Assembly (NCBI RefSeq): GCF_009901565.1
Contig: NZ_WXEW01000007.1
Coordinates: forward strand, 1 to 64,000
Source of the DNA: Herbidospora solisilvae
Lineage (GTDB): Bacteria; Actinomycetota; Actinomycetes; Streptosporangiales; Streptosporangiaceae
Direction: 5' to 3'
DNA length: 64,000 bases
The notes under the pieces are model-generated. The model had not been told where the DNA came from. It saw only the letters and a program-made list of their open reading frames with translations, and did no database searches. This document shows positions 32,298 through 41,804 of this stretch, one piece after another. Position 1 is the first letter of the stretch. The number at the start of each line of letters is the position of its first letter. The position numbers and the translations under genes were made by a program.

Positions 32298-33343
32298 AAC
32301 GCGCCGGCCCGCTGGCAGCCGCAGTCGGCCGAGACCCGGTCCTCGGCCGAGGCGTCCGCGTCGCGGAAGACGCCGTTGGCCGGGGTGGTGCGCGACAACG
32401 CGTCGGCGGCGAGGATCACCGCGGCCGCCGTGTACGCCGACCGCTCGTTCGGGAAGTGGCGCTCGTTCACGAACTGCCAGCCCGTCCAGTAGCCGCCGTC
32501 GGGGTGGCGCAGGTGCTGCATCTCGGTGAAGACCTTGAGCGCGCGGTCGTCGTCGCCCACCGCGTCGAGGGTCAGCACCAGCTCGCACGACTCCGCGCCC
32601 GTCACCCACGGCTGGTCGGAGACGCAGCGGATGCCGAGACCGGCCACCGCGAAGCGGTCCCAGTCGTCGTCGAGGCGGCGCAGCGCCCGCTCGCCGCGCA
32701 GCGCGCCGCCGAGCACGGGGTAGTACCAGTCCATCGAGAAGCGGCTCTTGTCGGCGAACGCCTCGGGGTGCTCGCGCAGCACGTGGCCCAGCCGGTCGGC
32801 CGCCAGCTCCCAGCCGGGCTGCGGGTCGCCGAGGCGCTCGGCCAGCCGCACCCCGCAGCGCAGGCCCTGGTAGACCGACGAGCAGCCGGTCAGCAGCGCG
32901 TAGGAGCCCGGGGCCGCCTCCCAGACGATCTCGCCGCGCCGGGTCTGCAGGGCGGTCACGAAGTCGAGGGCGCGGCTCACCGTGGGCCACATCTCCCGGG
33001 CGAACGCCTCGTCGCCGGTGATCAGCAGGTCGTGCCAGACGCCCACGGCCACGTAGGCGGCGTGGTTGGACTCGCCCCGGTCTTCGAGCGGCTCGCCGTT
33101 CAGCACCTTCATCGGCCACGACCCGTCGGGCCGCTGGTGCCGCCTGATCCACTCCCAGCCGCGCGCCGACGCCTCGCGCAGGCCGGCCGCCGTCATGGCC
33201 ATCAGGCACTCGACGTGGTTCCACGCGTCGACGTGCCCCTCGGGCCACGGCACGCCCCCGTCGGGGAGCTGCACGTCGGCGATGCTGGCTGCGGTGGCGG
33301 CGATGTCGTCGCCGGTCACGACTCCCGGCACCGCCGGGATCAT
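32294..33343 (-). CDS. Alpha/alpha-toroid (prenyltransferase-like) protein
   Basis: A 349-residue helical-barrel protein. Repeats such as PDGGVPWPEGHVDAWNHVEC, RHQRPDGSWPMK and HPDGGYWTGWQF have the Q/P-DG-x-W spacing seen in prenyltransferase/squalene-cyclase-type and glycoside-hydrolase-like (alpha/alpha)6 toroids. ATG 33343 overlaps the stop of the upstream methyltransferase (ATGA). The context with GT4 and sugar-nucleotide enzymes suggests glycan metabolism. Enzymatic function unproven. Confidence 0.75.
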   Translation of the reverse strand: MIPAVPGVVTGDDIAATAASIADVQLPDGGVPWPEGHVDAWNHVECLMAMTAAGLREASARGWEWIRRHQRPDGSWPMKVLNGEPLEDRGESNHAAYVAVGVWHDLLITGDEAFAREMWPTVSRALDFVTALQTRRGEIVWEAAPGSYALLTGCSSVYQGLRCGVRLAERLGDPQPGWELAADRLGHVLREHPEAFADKSRFSMDWYYPVLGGALRGERALRRLDDDWDRFAVAGLGIRCVSDQPWVTGAESCELVLTLDAVGDDDRALKVFTEMQHLRHPDGGYWTGWQFVNERHFPNERSAYTAAAVILAADALSRTTPANGVFRDADASAEDRVSADCGCQRAGAF

Positions 33344-34053
33344 GCGGGCTTCCGGGCGTAGAGGACCACGCTCTTGCCGATCAGCGGGTTGAGGATCTGC
33401 TCGGCGATCCGGGTGACGGCGGGGCGCTTCATGATGTCCCACACCAGCAGCTCGTGGTAGGCCTTGGCGATCGGGTGGTCGTTGTTGTCGACCCCGACCG
33501 CGCACTTGATCCACCAGTAGGGCGTGTGCAGCCCGTGGGCGTGGTGGTGGTCGCCGACCTCCAGGCCCGACGACTTCAGCTTGGCCGACAACTCGGCGAG
33601 GGTGTAGATCCGGATGTGCCCGCCGGGAGCCGTGTGGTAGGCCTCCGACAGCGCCCAGCAGACCCGCTCGGGCAGGAAGGCCGGCACCGTCACGGCCAGC
33701 AGCCCGCCGGGCTTCAGCACCCGGACGATCTCCTTCATCGCCGCCATGTCCTCGGGGATGTGCTCCAGGACCTCAGACGCGATCACCCGGTCGAACGACC
33801 CGTCGGGGAACGGCATGTCGAGCGCGGTCCCGACGACGGTCTCGCCCGTGGCGCCGTAGGGGACCTCGCCCTCCTTGTCCATGGCCGCGAACATCGCCGC
33901 CACCGACTCCATCTCGGCCGGGTCGAGGTCGAAGGCGACCACGTCGGCGCCCCGGCGCAGCACCTCGAAGGCGTGCCGGCCGCCACCGGCGCCCAGGTCG
34001 AGCACACGGTCTCCGGGCCCGACGGGCAGCCGGGCGAAATCGACGGTCAGCAT
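33340..34053 (-). CDS. Class I SAM-dependent methyltransferase
   Basis: A 237-residue methyltransferase. Motif I is RVLDLGAGGGRHAFEVLRRG, the adenine-contact Asp is in VVAFDLDP and the post-motif is RVIASEVLEHIPED. The C-terminal region HAHGLHTPYWWIKCAVG is family-like for Methyltransf_11 enzymes in glycan clusters. Starts 21 bp after the GT4 gene and overlaps the toroid gene, so the three form an operon. Confidence 0.88.
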   Translation of the reverse strand: MLTVDFARLPVGPGDRVLDLGAGGGRHAFEVLRRGADVVAFDLDPAEMESVAAMFAAMDKEGEVPYGATGETVVGTALDMPFPDGSFDRVIASEVLEHIPEDMAAMKEIVRVLKPGGLLAVTVPAFLPERVCWALSEAYHTAPGGHIRIYTLAELSAKLKSSGLEVGDHHHAHGLHTPYWWIKCAVGVDNNDHPIAKAYHELLVWDIMKRPAVTRIAEQILNPLIGKSVVLYARKPA

Positions 34054-34073
34054 CTCCTGGGGAACCCTCCGGG

Positions 34074-35300
34074 TCAGCGCGCGGCGATGGCCTCGCGGTA
34101 GGCCTCAACGGTCTTGCGGGCGACGACGGGCCAGGCGTAACGCTCCATGACACGGTCGTAGCCGCGTTTGCCGTACTCCTCCCGCAGTTCGGGGGAGTCG
34201 ATCAGGCGGCGCAGCGTGGCCGCGAGCTCCTCGGGGTCGCCCGGGGCGACCTGGACCGCGGCGTCGCCCACCACTTCGGGCAGGGCGCCGGTCCGGGACG
34301 CCACCAGCGGGGTCCCGCAGGCCATGTGCTCCACGGCGGGGAGCGAGAAGCCCTCGTACAGCGACGGGACGACGGAGACCTCCGAGGTGGCGATCAGCTC
34401 GCCGAGCTCGTCGTCGGAGATGCCGTGGACGAACCGCACCCGGTCGTGCAGCGACAACTCGGCCACGAGCTGCTCGGTCGGGCCGCCCGGGGTGGGCCTG
34501 CTGACGACGGTCAGGTTCACGTCGCGTTCGGTGGAGAGCTTGGCGACCGCGCGCAGGAGCGTCGCGACCCCCTTCATCGGGGAGTCGGCGCTGGCCACCG
34601 CCACGATCGAGCCCTTGCGCCTGGGCAGCTCGGGCCGGGGGTGGAAGAACCGGGTGTCCACGCCGAGCGGGATCAGGCGCAGGTTCGACTGCGGGACGCG
34701 GAAGTCGCGGTGGATGTCGGCCACCGACGACTCGCTGACGGTCAGGATCGGCTTGAGCCGCGCGGCGACGTAGGCCTGCATGCGGACGAAGCCGTACCAG
34801 CGTCGTTTGGAGAGCTTCGCCCAGCCCTCGGCGGCCTCCAGCTCGATCCGCCGGTCGACGCTGATGGGGTGGTGGATCGTGCCGACCACCGGGAAGTGCT
34901 TCTGGATGCCCAGCACGCCGTATCCGAGCGTCTGGTTGTCCTGGACGACGTCGAAGTCGCCGATCCGCTTCTTGAGCTCCCGGTAGGCCCGGAGGCTGAA
35001 GGTGAGCGGCTCGGGGAAGCCGGCCGTCCACATCGTGCCGACCTCGAGGAGGTCGATCCAGTCGCGGTACTCGCCCGGCTTGGGGGTTCGGAAGGGGTCT
35101 TCGTCCCGGTAGAGGTCGAGACTCGGCACCTTGTTGAGGATCACGCCCTCGTCGAGCTCCGGATAGGGCTGACCCGAGAACACCTCGACGTGGTGACCCA
35201 TCGCCACGAGCTCGCGGGTGATGTGGCGGAGATACACCCCCTGACCGCCGCAGGTGGGTTTGCTGCGATAGGACAGCAGTGCGACGCGCAGCCTCTCCAC
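34074..35300 (-). CDS. GT4 family glycosyltransferase
   Basis: A 408-residue GT-B fold enzyme. The N-terminal acceptor domain has YRSKPTCGGQGVYLRHITREL, and the donor domain has VVPSLYEGFSLPAVEHMACG, the E-x7-E motif of retaining GT4 enzymes, plus IPLGVDTRFFHPRPEL. First gene of the three-gene minus-strand operon. GT4 plus methyltransferase plus GDP-mannose dehydratase nearby suggests synthesis of a methylated cell-surface glycan or glycolipid. Confidence 0.9.
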   Translation of the reverse strand: MERLRVALLSYRSKPTCGGQGVYLRHITRELVAMGHHVEVFSGQPYPELDEGVILNKVPSLDLYRDEDPFRTPKPGEYRDWIDLLEVGTMWTAGFPEPLTFSLRAYRELKKRIGDFDVVQDNQTLGYGVLGIQKHFPVVGTIHHPISVDRRIELEAAEGWAKLSKRRWYGFVRMQAYVAARLKPILTVSESSVADIHRDFRVPQSNLRLIPLGVDTRFFHPRPELPRRKGSIVAVASADSPMKGVATLLRAVAKLSTERDVNLTVVSRPTPGGPTEQLVAELSLHDRVRFVHGISDDELGELIATSEVSVVPSLYEGFSLPAVEHMACGTPLVASRTGALPEVVGDAAVQVAPGDPEELAATLRRLIDSPELREEYGKRGYDRVMERYAWPVVARKTVEAYREAIAAR

Positions 35301-35515
35301 CCCGAAGCACCCCTTTCCGCCCCTGTAGGGGCACCTGAGATGACCTTAGCCTAGGCGGGTGGAATGCCGTTCGGTGGAACGTGTTCTACGAATGCGGCCC
35401 GGTCAGGGCCTTCGGGGTACATTCGCCTACAAAGCGAGACACGGGCGGCCGAAGGACGACCGTGTCTCGCGTTGTGAATCTGCCTCAAAGAACTTGCGGT
35501 ACGAAGGAGGACGTG

Positions 35516-36508
35516 TTGGCCAGACGCGCGTTGATCACGGGCATCACCGGTCAGGACGGCTCCTATCTCGCCGAACACCTGGTATCCGAGGGCTACGAGG
35601 TGTGGGGTCTGGTCCGTGGCCAGTCCAACCCGCGCGTCGCCCGGCTGCCGAAGGACATCCACCTCGTCCGCGGCGACCTGCTCGACCAGGGGTCGCTCAT
35701 CTCGGCCGTCGAGAAGGTCCGGCCCGACGAGGTCTACAACCTGGGCGCCATCTCGTTCGTGCCCATGTCGTGGGAGCAGGCCGAACTGACCGCCGAGGTG
35801 ACCGGCATGGGCGTGTTGCGCATGCTGGAGGCGATCCGCGTCTGCTCCTCGCGCGGCGGCGAGATCCGCTTCTACCAGGCGTCGTCGTCGGAGATGTTCG
35901 GCCAGGTCCGCGAGACCCCGCAGACCGAGGTCACGCCCTTCCACCCCCGCTCGCCCTACGGCGTGGCCAAGGCCTACGGGCACTTCCTCACCCAGAACTA
36001 CCGCGAGTCCTACGGCATGTACGCCGTCTCCGGCATCCTGTTCAACCACGAGTCCCCCCGCCGGGGGGCCGAGTTCGTGACCCGCAAGGTGTCGCTCGGC
36101 GTGGCCCGCATCAAACTGGGCCTGGCCACCGAACTGCGGCTCGGGAACCTGGAGGCCCGGCGCGACTGGGGATTCGCGGGCGACTACGTGCGCGCCATGC
36201 ACCTGATGCTCCAGGCCGCCAAACCGGAGGACTACGTCATCGGCACGGGCCGCACCCAGTCGGTGCGCGAACTCGTCGAGGCGGCCTTCTCCGCCGCCGG
36301 CCTCGACTGGGAGCGCTATGTCATCGCCGACCAGGCCCTGCACCGGCCGGCCGAGGTCGACCTGCTGTGCGCCGACCCCAAGAAGGCCCGCACCCAGCTC
36401 GGCTGGGAACCGACCGTCCCGTTCGAGGAACTGATCGCGATGATGGTCGAGTCGGACCTGCGCCTGCTGAGCGAGGGCGGCGACCCCCAGGACTCCTCCT
36501 GGCCCTGA
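35516..36508 (+). CDS. gmd: GDP-mannose 4,6-dehydratase
   Basis: A 330-residue extended SDR that converts GDP-D-mannose to GDP-4-keto-6-deoxymannose. Hallmarks are ALITGITGQDGSYLAEHL, the ASSSEMFG catalytic-Thr/Ser strand (Ser version), SPYGVAKAYGH with Tyr and Lys, ESPRRGAEFVTRK and GNLEARRDWGF. GAAGGAGG at 35503-35510 is followed by GTG (35513) then TTG (35516); TTG gives better spacing and the family start ARRALITG. No GDP-fucose synthase follows, so the product may become rhamnose or another 6-deoxysugar. Confidence 0.92.
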   Translation: MARRALITGITGQDGSYLAEHLVSEGYEVWGLVRGQSNPRVARLPKDIHLVRGDLLDQGSLISAVEKVRPDEVYNLGAISFVPMSWEQAELTAEVTGMGVLRMLEAIRVCSSRGGEIRFYQASSSEMFGQVRETPQTEVTPFHPRSPYGVAKAYGHFLTQNYRESYGMYAVSGILFNHESPRRGAEFVTRKVSLGVARIKLGLATELRLGNLEARRDWGFAGDYVRAMHLMLQAAKPEDYVIGTGRTQSVRELVEAAFSAAGLDWERYVIADQALHRPAEVDLLCADPKKARTQLGWEPTVPFEELIAMMVESDLRLLSEGGDPQDSSWP

Positions 36509-36574
36509 GGTTGTGACGGCGGACGTCCCGTTGGGTAGGTGAGTCGTGCACCGGCCGAACGGGGGGACGTTCAC

Positions 36575-36994
36575 ATGGCGGATGTCGTGCAGGTGGTGCA
36601 TGACTTCTTCGACGCGTACAACAACCACGATCTCGACGCGCTCGCACGCTTCTACGCTTCCGACGCGGTCTCGACGGCCCCCGGCGGGGTGGGCGAAGGG
36701 CGGGACCAGATCATCTCCTACCACGCGCACATCTGGGAGGCCTTTCCCGACGCGCGCAACACGACCTACCAGACGATCGAGGACGGCGACGTGGTCGCCG
36801 CCCTGGCCGCCGTCAGCGGCACCCACCGGGGCCCTTTTCTGCTGGCCGGAGGCGAGGTGGTCCCGGCCACGGGGCGCCGGGTGCACGTGCAGTGCTGCTG
36901 GATCTTCACCGTGGAGTCGGGACTCATCGTCACCCACCGCCTGTACTGGGACCAGCTGGAGGCATATGCCCAACTCGGCATTCTGCCCACCTGA
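36575..36994 (+). CDS. SnoaL-like / ester cyclase-type protein
   Basis: A 139-residue NTF2-fold protein with the SnoaL-like polyketide cyclase pattern: VVHDFFDAYNNHDLDALARF, then EAFPDARNTTYQTIEDGD and GRRVHVQCCWIFTVESG. GGGGGGA lies just before ATG 36575. Standing alone, it could be a general hydrolase or isomerase. Two adjacent Cys residues in the last strand are a minor oddity. Confidence 0.8.
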   Translation: MADVVQVVHDFFDAYNNHDLDALARFYASDAVSTAPGGVGEGRDQIISYHAHIWEAFPDARNTTYQTIEDGDVVAALAAVSGTHRGPFLLAGGEVVPATGRRVHVQCCWIFTVESGLIVTHRLYWDQLEAYAQLGILPT

Positions 36995-37036
36995 CGGTTC
37001 CCCGGATCACCCGTCCGGCGTCGCTACTGTGTGCGC

Positions 37037-37480
37037 ATGATCAAACACATGGTGTCGCTGGCCGTGCTCGGTTCGGCCCTTCTCGTCTCGCCCGCGCACG
37101 CCCAGACCGGTGGCTGCGGGGCGGCAATCGACACCCGGAAGTCCGGGTCGAGCGTGCTCTGGCGGCTCTGTCTGGAGGACGGCGACCTGCCGCACGGCAG
37201 CCTCACGTCCCACTGCCGGACCGCCCTGCCCATCTGGACGTTGACCCCCTGCTCGGTCAGGGGACGGTTCGAGATCCGCAAGGACGACGCCCTCGTGGCG
37301 TCGGGGCCCTTCCACACCACCAGCGACCTGGACGGCCACGCCGCCCTGGACCAGGTCTTCAGCTTCCGCTGCGACGGGGCCGGCGCCTACACCTTCGCCG
37401 TCACCGAGGCCACGTACACCTTCCCGACCCTTGCCTCCGTGGCCCTCCCGGGCGTCCTCGTGGCCCGGACCGCCTGCTGA
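37037..37480 (+). CDS. Secreted small protein of unknown function
   Basis: A 147-residue exported protein. It begins with a Sec signal peptide (about 22 residues, ending SPAHA-Q), then a mature domain with six or more cysteines (GCGA, RLCLE, HCRTA, PCSVR, FRCDG and TAC at the end), consistent with disulfides. No family recognised. GTG 37031 six bases earlier is an alternative start. Confidence 0.72.
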   Translation: MIKHMVSLAVLGSALLVSPAHAQTGGCGAAIDTRKSGSSVLWRLCLEDGDLPHGSLTSHCRTALPIWTLTPCSVRGRFEIRKDDALVASGPFHTTSDLDGHAALDQVFSFRCDGAGAYTFAVTEATYTFPTLASVALPGVLVARTAC

Positions 37481-37487
37481 CGAACCG

Positions 37488-37523
37488 ACGGGTGCGGGGC
37501 CGCCGCAGCGGCCCCGCACCCGT
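37488..37523. terminator. Bidirectional intrinsic terminator
   Basis: A perfect 16-bp stem (37488-37503 with 37508-37523, ACGGGTGCGGGGCCGC) has a 4-nt loop. It sits between the convergent secreted-protein and P450 genes. Confidence 0.85.
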
Positions 37524-37531
37524 TCTCGGGC

Positions 37532-38734
37532 TCAGAGGGAGACGGGCAGGTCCTTGATGCCGTTGATGAAGTAGGAGCGCAGGCGGCGGGCCTCGCCGGC
37601 CTGCTGGATCTTGGGGACGCGCTCCGACAGGACCTCGAACAGGACCCGGAGTTCCATCTTGGCCAGGTGGTTGCCGAGGCAGAAGTGGGCGCCGCCGCCG
37701 CCGAAGCCGATCTGCGGGTTGGGGTCCCGGGTCACGTCGAAGACCTCGGGGTCGGCGAAGACCTCCTCGTCGCGGTTGGCGCCCGAGTAGAAGATGACGA
37801 CCTTGTCGCCCTCCTTGATCTGCTGGCCGCGCACCTCCATGTCCTGGGTCGCCGTCCGCCGGAACAGGTTGACCGGGGAGACCCAGCGCACGATCTCGTC
37901 GGCGGCGGTCTTGGCCACCGACCGGTCGGCGACGAGCTTGGCCCACTCGTCGGGGTGCTCGAAGAGGGCCAGCATGCCGCCCGACGCCGCGTTGCGGGTG
38001 GTCTCGTTGCCCGCCACCACCAGGAGCAGGACGAACAGGTCGAACTCCTCCACGCTCAGCTCCTCCCCGTCGTCGCCCGGCTGGAGCAACTTGGTCACCA
38101 GGTCGTCGCGGGGGTCCTCACGGCGGGCCTCGGCGAGCTGGTTGGCGTACGCGTAGACCTCCATCGGCGCCATCTGGCCCTCTTCCGGGCTGGCCGAGTA
38201 GTCGGGGTCGTCCATGCCGATCATCCGGTTGGACCACTCGAAGAGCTTGCCCCGGTCTTCGGCGGGGGCGCCGAGGAGCTCGCAGATGACGTACAGCGGC
38301 AGGGGCGCGGCGATGTCGCGGACGAAGTCGACGCTCGGCTTCGCCTGAGCCTCGTCGATGAGCTCGTGGCAGATGTCGCGGATGTGGTCTTCCAGCTTGG
38401 AGATGGCGCGCGGGGTGAAGCCCCGGTTGACGAGCGAGCGGCGGCGGGTGTGCTCCGGCGGGTCCTGGTTCAGCATCATCAGCCGCTGGAGTTCCAGCTC
38501 CGCCTCGCCCGGCTCGGGGAAGAGCGACAACCGCCGGTGGGACGAGAACAGGTCACTGCGCCGTGACACGTGCACCACGTCGGCGTGCTTGGTCAGCGCC
38601 CAGAAGGGCGGCCAGCCCTCCATCTGCCCGCCCTCGTGCCGGAACACCGGGGCGTTGGCCCGCAACCAGGCGAACTGGTCGTGGGGGGCGCCGGAGGCCG
38701 CGTACCGATCCATGTCGACGAGGTCGATGTGCAT
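37532..38734 (-). CDS. Cytochrome P450, CYP125/CYP142-like
   Basis: A 400-residue soluble P450. The I-helix motif is AGNETTRNAASGG, the ExxR is ADEIVRWVSPV and the haem loop is FGGGGAHFCLGNHLAK with Cys352. Segments EDRGKLFEWSNRM and the C-terminal RLRSYFINGIKDLPV recall, from memory, mycobacterial CYP125, the sterol C26/C27 monooxygenase that begins side-chain degradation. A KstR-type operator (38784-38797) lies 50 bp upstream, as in other sterol-catabolic genes. Subfamily is an inference. Confidence 0.85.
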   Translation of the reverse strand: MHIDLVDMDRYAASGAPHDQFAWLRANAPVFRHEGGQMEGWPPFWALTKHADVVHVSRRSDLFSSHRRLSLFPEPGEAELELQRLMMLNQDPPEHTRRRSLVNRGFTPRAISKLEDHIRDICHELIDEAQAKPSVDFVRDIAAPLPLYVICELLGAPAEDRGKLFEWSNRMIGMDDPDYSASPEEGQMAPMEVYAYANQLAEARREDPRDDLVTKLLQPGDDGEELSVEEFDLFVLLLVVAGNETTRNAASGGMLALFEHPDEWAKLVADRSVAKTAADEIVRWVSPVNLFRRTATQDMEVRGQQIKEGDKVVIFYSGANRDEEVFADPEVFDVTRDPNPQIGFGGGGAHFCLGNHLAKMELRVLFEVLSERVPKIQQAGEARRLRSYFINGIKDLPVSL

Positions 38735-38783
38735 CTGATCACCCGATCATCGTTGCGCTGGGAATCCGCCTCAAGACGAGGCC

Positions 38784-38797
38784 TGGAACGCGTTCTA
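38784..38797. promoter_or_regulatory. KstR-type operator upstream of P450
   Basis: TGGAACGCGTTCTA matches TnnAACnnGTTnnA, the known KstR consensus, at every specified position. It lies 50 bp before the P450 start, and the same kind of site precedes the thiolase, the acyl-CoA dehydrogenase pair and the kstR-like gene. Confidence 0.75.
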
Positions 38798-38823
38798 GCC
38801 AAGCACGTTTCGGGGCCGAACAG

Positions 38824-38837
38824 GTCATCCGATGTCT
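38824..38837. promoter_or_regulatory. FadR-type operator, imperfect copy
   Basis: GGTCATCCGATGTC is a near match to the 15-bp palindrome beside the gntR gene, overlapping the control region of the L-fucose operon; five bases later a TTGACA (-35-like) occurs at 38842-38847. Confidence 0.45.
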
Positions 38838-38882
38838 GAGCTTGACAGGGAGGCAGGCATGCCATCAGGCTTCCTCATGCAA

Positions 38883-38893
38883 ACATCGGATGT
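38883..38893. promoter_or_regulatory. FadR-type operator of the L-fucose operon
   Basis: ACATCGGATGT is an inverted repeat around a central G, 13 bp before the GTG start of the operon. It is equivalent (reverse complement) to the core ACATCCGATGT at the FadR/GntR gene, so that regulator probably represses this operon. Confidence 0.65.
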
Positions 38894-38905
38894 ATAGGGG
38901 GAGTC

Positions 38906-39760
38906 GTGAGGCTGCTTCGAGTAGGTGGAAAAGGCGCGGAACGCCCGGCCGTGCTCACAGACGACGAGCGGCTGCTCGACCTGGGCGAATTCCTCAACGG
39001 AGCCGATTTCACCCCTGACTTCTTCGCCTCGGGCGGCCTCGACCGGGTCCGTGCGGCACTCGCCGACGACCCCCTTCCGGAGCTCGACCAGGACGGTCTG
39101 CGCATCGGCCCGCCCGTCGCGCGGCCCGGAAAGATCGTATGCATTGGACTGAACTACCGCGACCACGCGGAGGAGTCCGGTGCCGCGGTTCCGACCGAAC
39201 CGGTGGTGTTCATGAAGGCCCCCAACACAGTCGTCGGACCTTTCGACGAGGTGCTTGTGCCGCGCGCCAGCGTGAAAACCGACTGGGAAGTCGAACTGGC
39301 CATCGTGATCGGTTCGACCTGCCGCTACCTCGGCTCGCACGAGGAGGCGCTCGCGGCCGTCGCCGGCTACACCGTCTCCAACGACGTGTCGGAGCGGGAA
39401 TTCCAGCTTGAGCGCGGCGGTCAGTGGGACAAGGGCAAGTCCTGCGAGACCTTCCAGCCGCTCGGCCCGTGGCTCGTCACCGCCGACGAGGTCGCCGACC
39501 CCCAGGCGCTCGGGCTGCGCCTCTGGGTCAACGGCGACCTGAAGCAGAACGGCGACACCAAGAACATGATCTTCGGCGTGGCCGAGATCGTGCGTTACCT
39601 CAGCCAGTTCATGGTCCTCGAACCCGGGGACGTGATCAACACCGGCACACCCGCCGGGGTCGCCCTCAGCGGCCTGCACCCCTACCTGAAGGAAGGCGAC
39701 GTCATGGAGCTCGAGATCGACGGTCTCGGCCGGCAGCGGCAGACGGTGGGTCAGGCGTGA
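38906..39760 (+). CDS. Fumarylacetoacetate hydrolase family (diketo-deoxy-L-fuconate hydrolase)
   Basis: A 284-residue FAH-fold hydrolase. Metal-site signatures are [32 protein letters not shown] and [14 protein letters not shown]. In the non-phosphorylative L-fucose route an FAH-family enzyme splits 2,4-diketo-3-deoxy-L-fuconate into pyruvate and L-lactate; the gene content downstream supports that role. GTG start 38906. The stop overlaps the next gene by GTGA. Confidence 0.88.
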   Translation: MRLLRVGGKGAERPAVLTDDERLLDLGEFLNGADFTPDFFASGGLDRVRAALADDPLPELDQDGLRIGPPVARPGKIVCIGLNYRDHAEESGAAVPTEPVVFMKAPNTVVGPFDEVLVPRASVKTDWEVELAIVIGSTCRYLGSHEEALAAVAGYTVSNDVSEREFQLERGGQWDKGKSCETFQPLGPWLVTADEVADPQALGLRLWVNGDLKQNGDTKNMIFGVAEIVRYLSQFMVLEPGDVINTGTPAGVALSGLHPYLKEGDVMELEIDGLGRQRQTVGQA

Positions 39761-41058
39761 CCTCCGCGGCGTCGATCCACCTGCCCATCCAGTCGTTCCA
39801 GACCTTCGACATCCGGTTCCCGACGTCCCTGGAGCTCGACGGCTCCGACGCGATGAACCCCGACCCCGACTACTCGGCCGCCTACGTCGTGTTGTCCGAC
39901 GGAGAGTGCGAGGGCCACGGCTTCGCGTTCACGATCGGCCGCGGCAACGACATCCAGACCGCCGCCATCCGCGCGCTGGAGCCCTACGTGCTCGGTCAGG
40001 ACGTCAGCGACCTCGGCGCGGTCTACAAGCAGATGGTGTACGACAGCCAGCTCCGCTGGCTGGGCCCCGAGAAGGGCGTCATGCACATGGCGATCAGCGC
40101 GGTCGTCAACGCCCTGTGGGACCTGAAGGCCAAGCGCGAGGGCAAGCCGCTGTGGCGGCTGCTCGCCGAGATGTCGCCCGAGGAGCTCGTCGACCTGGTC
40201 GACTTCCGCTACATCGGCGACGAGCTCACCCCCGAGGAGGCGCTGGAGATCCTGCGCCGCGCCGAGCCCGGCCGCGCCGAGCGGATCGAGAAGCTCCTGG
40301 AGACCGGCTACCCGGCGTACACGACCTCGCCCGGCTGGCTCGGCTACGACGACGAGAAGCTGCGCCGCCTCTGCAAGGAGGCGCTCGACGACGGCTTCGG
40401 GCAGATCAAGCTGAAGGTCGGCGCCGACCTCGACGACGACATCCGCCGCATGCGCATCGCCCGCGAGGTCTGCGGCGAGGGCTTCCCGATCGCCATCGAC
40501 GCCAACCAGCGCTGGGACGTCGGCGCGGCGATCCACTGGATCAAGGCGCTCAGCCCCTACTCGCCCCACTGGGTCGAGGAGCCGACCAGCCCCGACGACG
40601 TGCTCGGCCACGCCACCATCGCGCGCGCCATCGCGCCGATCCCGGTGGCCACCGGTGAGCACGTCCAGAACCGGGTCATCTTCAAGCAGCTCCTCCAGAC
40701 GCGCGCCATCTCCTACCTCCAGCTCGACGCCGCGCGCGTCGCGGGGGTGAACGAGAACATCGCGATCCTGCTGCTGGCCGCCAAGTTCGGCGTGCCGGTC
40801 TGCCCGCACGCCGGCGGCGTCGGCCTGTGCGAGCTGGTGCAGCACCTGTCGATGTTCGACTATGTGTCGGTGACCGGAACCATGGAGAACCGCGTCATCG
40901 AGTACGTCGACCACCTGCACGAGCACTTCACCGACCCGGTCGTCGTCGAGAATGGCGTCTACCGGGCGCCGGTCGCACCCGGGTTCAGCGCCGAGATGCG
41001 ACCCGAGTCGATCGCGGCCCACGTGTTCCCCGACGGGCCGGTCTGGAGAGAGTCATGA
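39757..41058 (+). CDS. L-fuconate dehydratase (enolase superfamily)
   Basis: A 433-residue enolase-superfamily dehydratase that turns L-fuconate into 2-keto-3-deoxy-L-fuconate. Landmarks are [13 protein letters not shown] (K-x-K base), [12 protein letters not shown] (metal Asp), VEEPTSPDD (metal Glu), [10 protein letters not shown] and [20 protein letters not shown]. The length fits the L-fuconate dehydratase group rather than shorter muconate-type enzymes. GTG start at 39757 overlaps the hydrolase stop. The family and pathway assignment are supported by all its neighbours. Confidence 0.9.
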   Translation: MTSAASIHLPIQSFQTFDIRFPTSLELDGSDAMNPDPDYSAAYVVLSDGECEGHGFAFTIGRGNDIQTAAIRALEPYVLGQDVSDLGAVYKQMVYDSQLRWLGPEKGVMHMAISAVVNALWDLKAKREGKPLWRLLAEMSPEELVDLVDFRYIGDELTPEEALEILRRAEPGRAERIEKLLETGYPAYTTSPGWLGYDDEKLRRLCKEALDDGFGQIKLKVGADLDDDIRRMRIAREVCGEGFPIAIDANQRWDVGAAIHWIKALSPYSPHWVEEPTSPDDVLGHATIARAIAPIPVATGEHVQNRVIFKQLLQTRAISYLQLDAARVAGVNENIAILLLAAKFGVPVCPHAGGVGLCELVQHLSMFDYVSVTGTMENRVIEYVDHLHEHFTDPVVVENGVYRAPVAPGFSAEMRPESIAAHVFPDGPVWRES

Positions 41059-41801
41059 CCGAGTTCGAGGGCCTCAAGGCCCTGGTCACCGGCGGCGGCC
41101 AGGGCATCGGCCTGGCCATCGCCACGTTGCTGACCGAGCGCGGCGCCCGCGTCGCCTGCCTCGACCTCAACCCGCCCGGTGACCCCTTCGTCGGCGTCAA
41201 GGCCGACGTGTCCGACGACGCGTCGGTCCGCGCGGCCGTCGCGTCCGCCGCCGAGCAGCTCGGCGGCCTCGACATCGTCGTCAACAACGCCGGGATCGGC
41301 GCGGCCGGCACGGTCGCCGACAACGACGACGCCGAATGGCTGCGGGTGTACGACGTCAACGTCGTCGGCATGGTCCGGGTCACCCGGGCCGCCCTGCCCC
41401 ACCTGCGCGAGTCGAGCCACGCCGCGATCGTCAACACGTGCTCGATCGCGGCCACGGCCGGGTTGCCCCAGCGGGCGCTCTACAGCGCGACGAAGGGCGC
41501 CGTCTACTCGCTGACGCTGGCGATGGCGGCCGACCACGTACAGGACGGGATCCGGGTCAACTGCGTCAACCCGGGCACTGCCGACACCCCGTGGGTCGGC
41601 CGGCTGCTCGACGCCGCCGCCGACCCGGCCGCCGAGCGGGCCGCGCTGAACGCCCGCCAGCCGATGGGCCGGCTGGTCTCCGCCGAGGAGGTCGCCCACG
41701 CGGTGGCCTACCTGGCCAGCCCGTTCGCCTCGGCCACCACCGGCACCTCGCTGGCGGTCGACGGCGGCATGCAGGGCCTGCGCCTGCGGCCGAGGAGCTG
41801 A
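41055..41801 (+). CDS. SDR dehydrogenase of L-fuconate pathway
   Basis: A 248-residue classical SDR. Visible: [36 protein letters not shown] with catalytic Ser, YSATK with Tyr and Lys, and [13 protein letters not shown]. By position it oxidises 2-keto-3-deoxy-L-fuconate to the 2,4-diketo acid. Its ATG overlaps the dehydratase stop (ATGA). Could instead be an L-fucose dehydrogenase, but an AKR candidate for that step is next door. Confidence 0.88.
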   Translation: MTEFEGLKALVTGGGQGIGLAIATLLTERGARVACLDLNPPGDPFVGVKADVSDDASVRAAVASAAEQLGGLDIVVNNAGIGAAGTVADNDDAEWLRVYDVNVVGMVRVTRAALPHLRESSHAAIVNTCSIAATAGLPQRALYSATKGAVYSLTLAMAADHVQDGIRVNCVNPGTADTPWVGRLLDAAADPAAERAALNARQPMGRLVSAEEVAHAVAYLASPFASATTGTSLAVDGGMQGLRLRPRS

Positions 41802-41804
41802 GGC

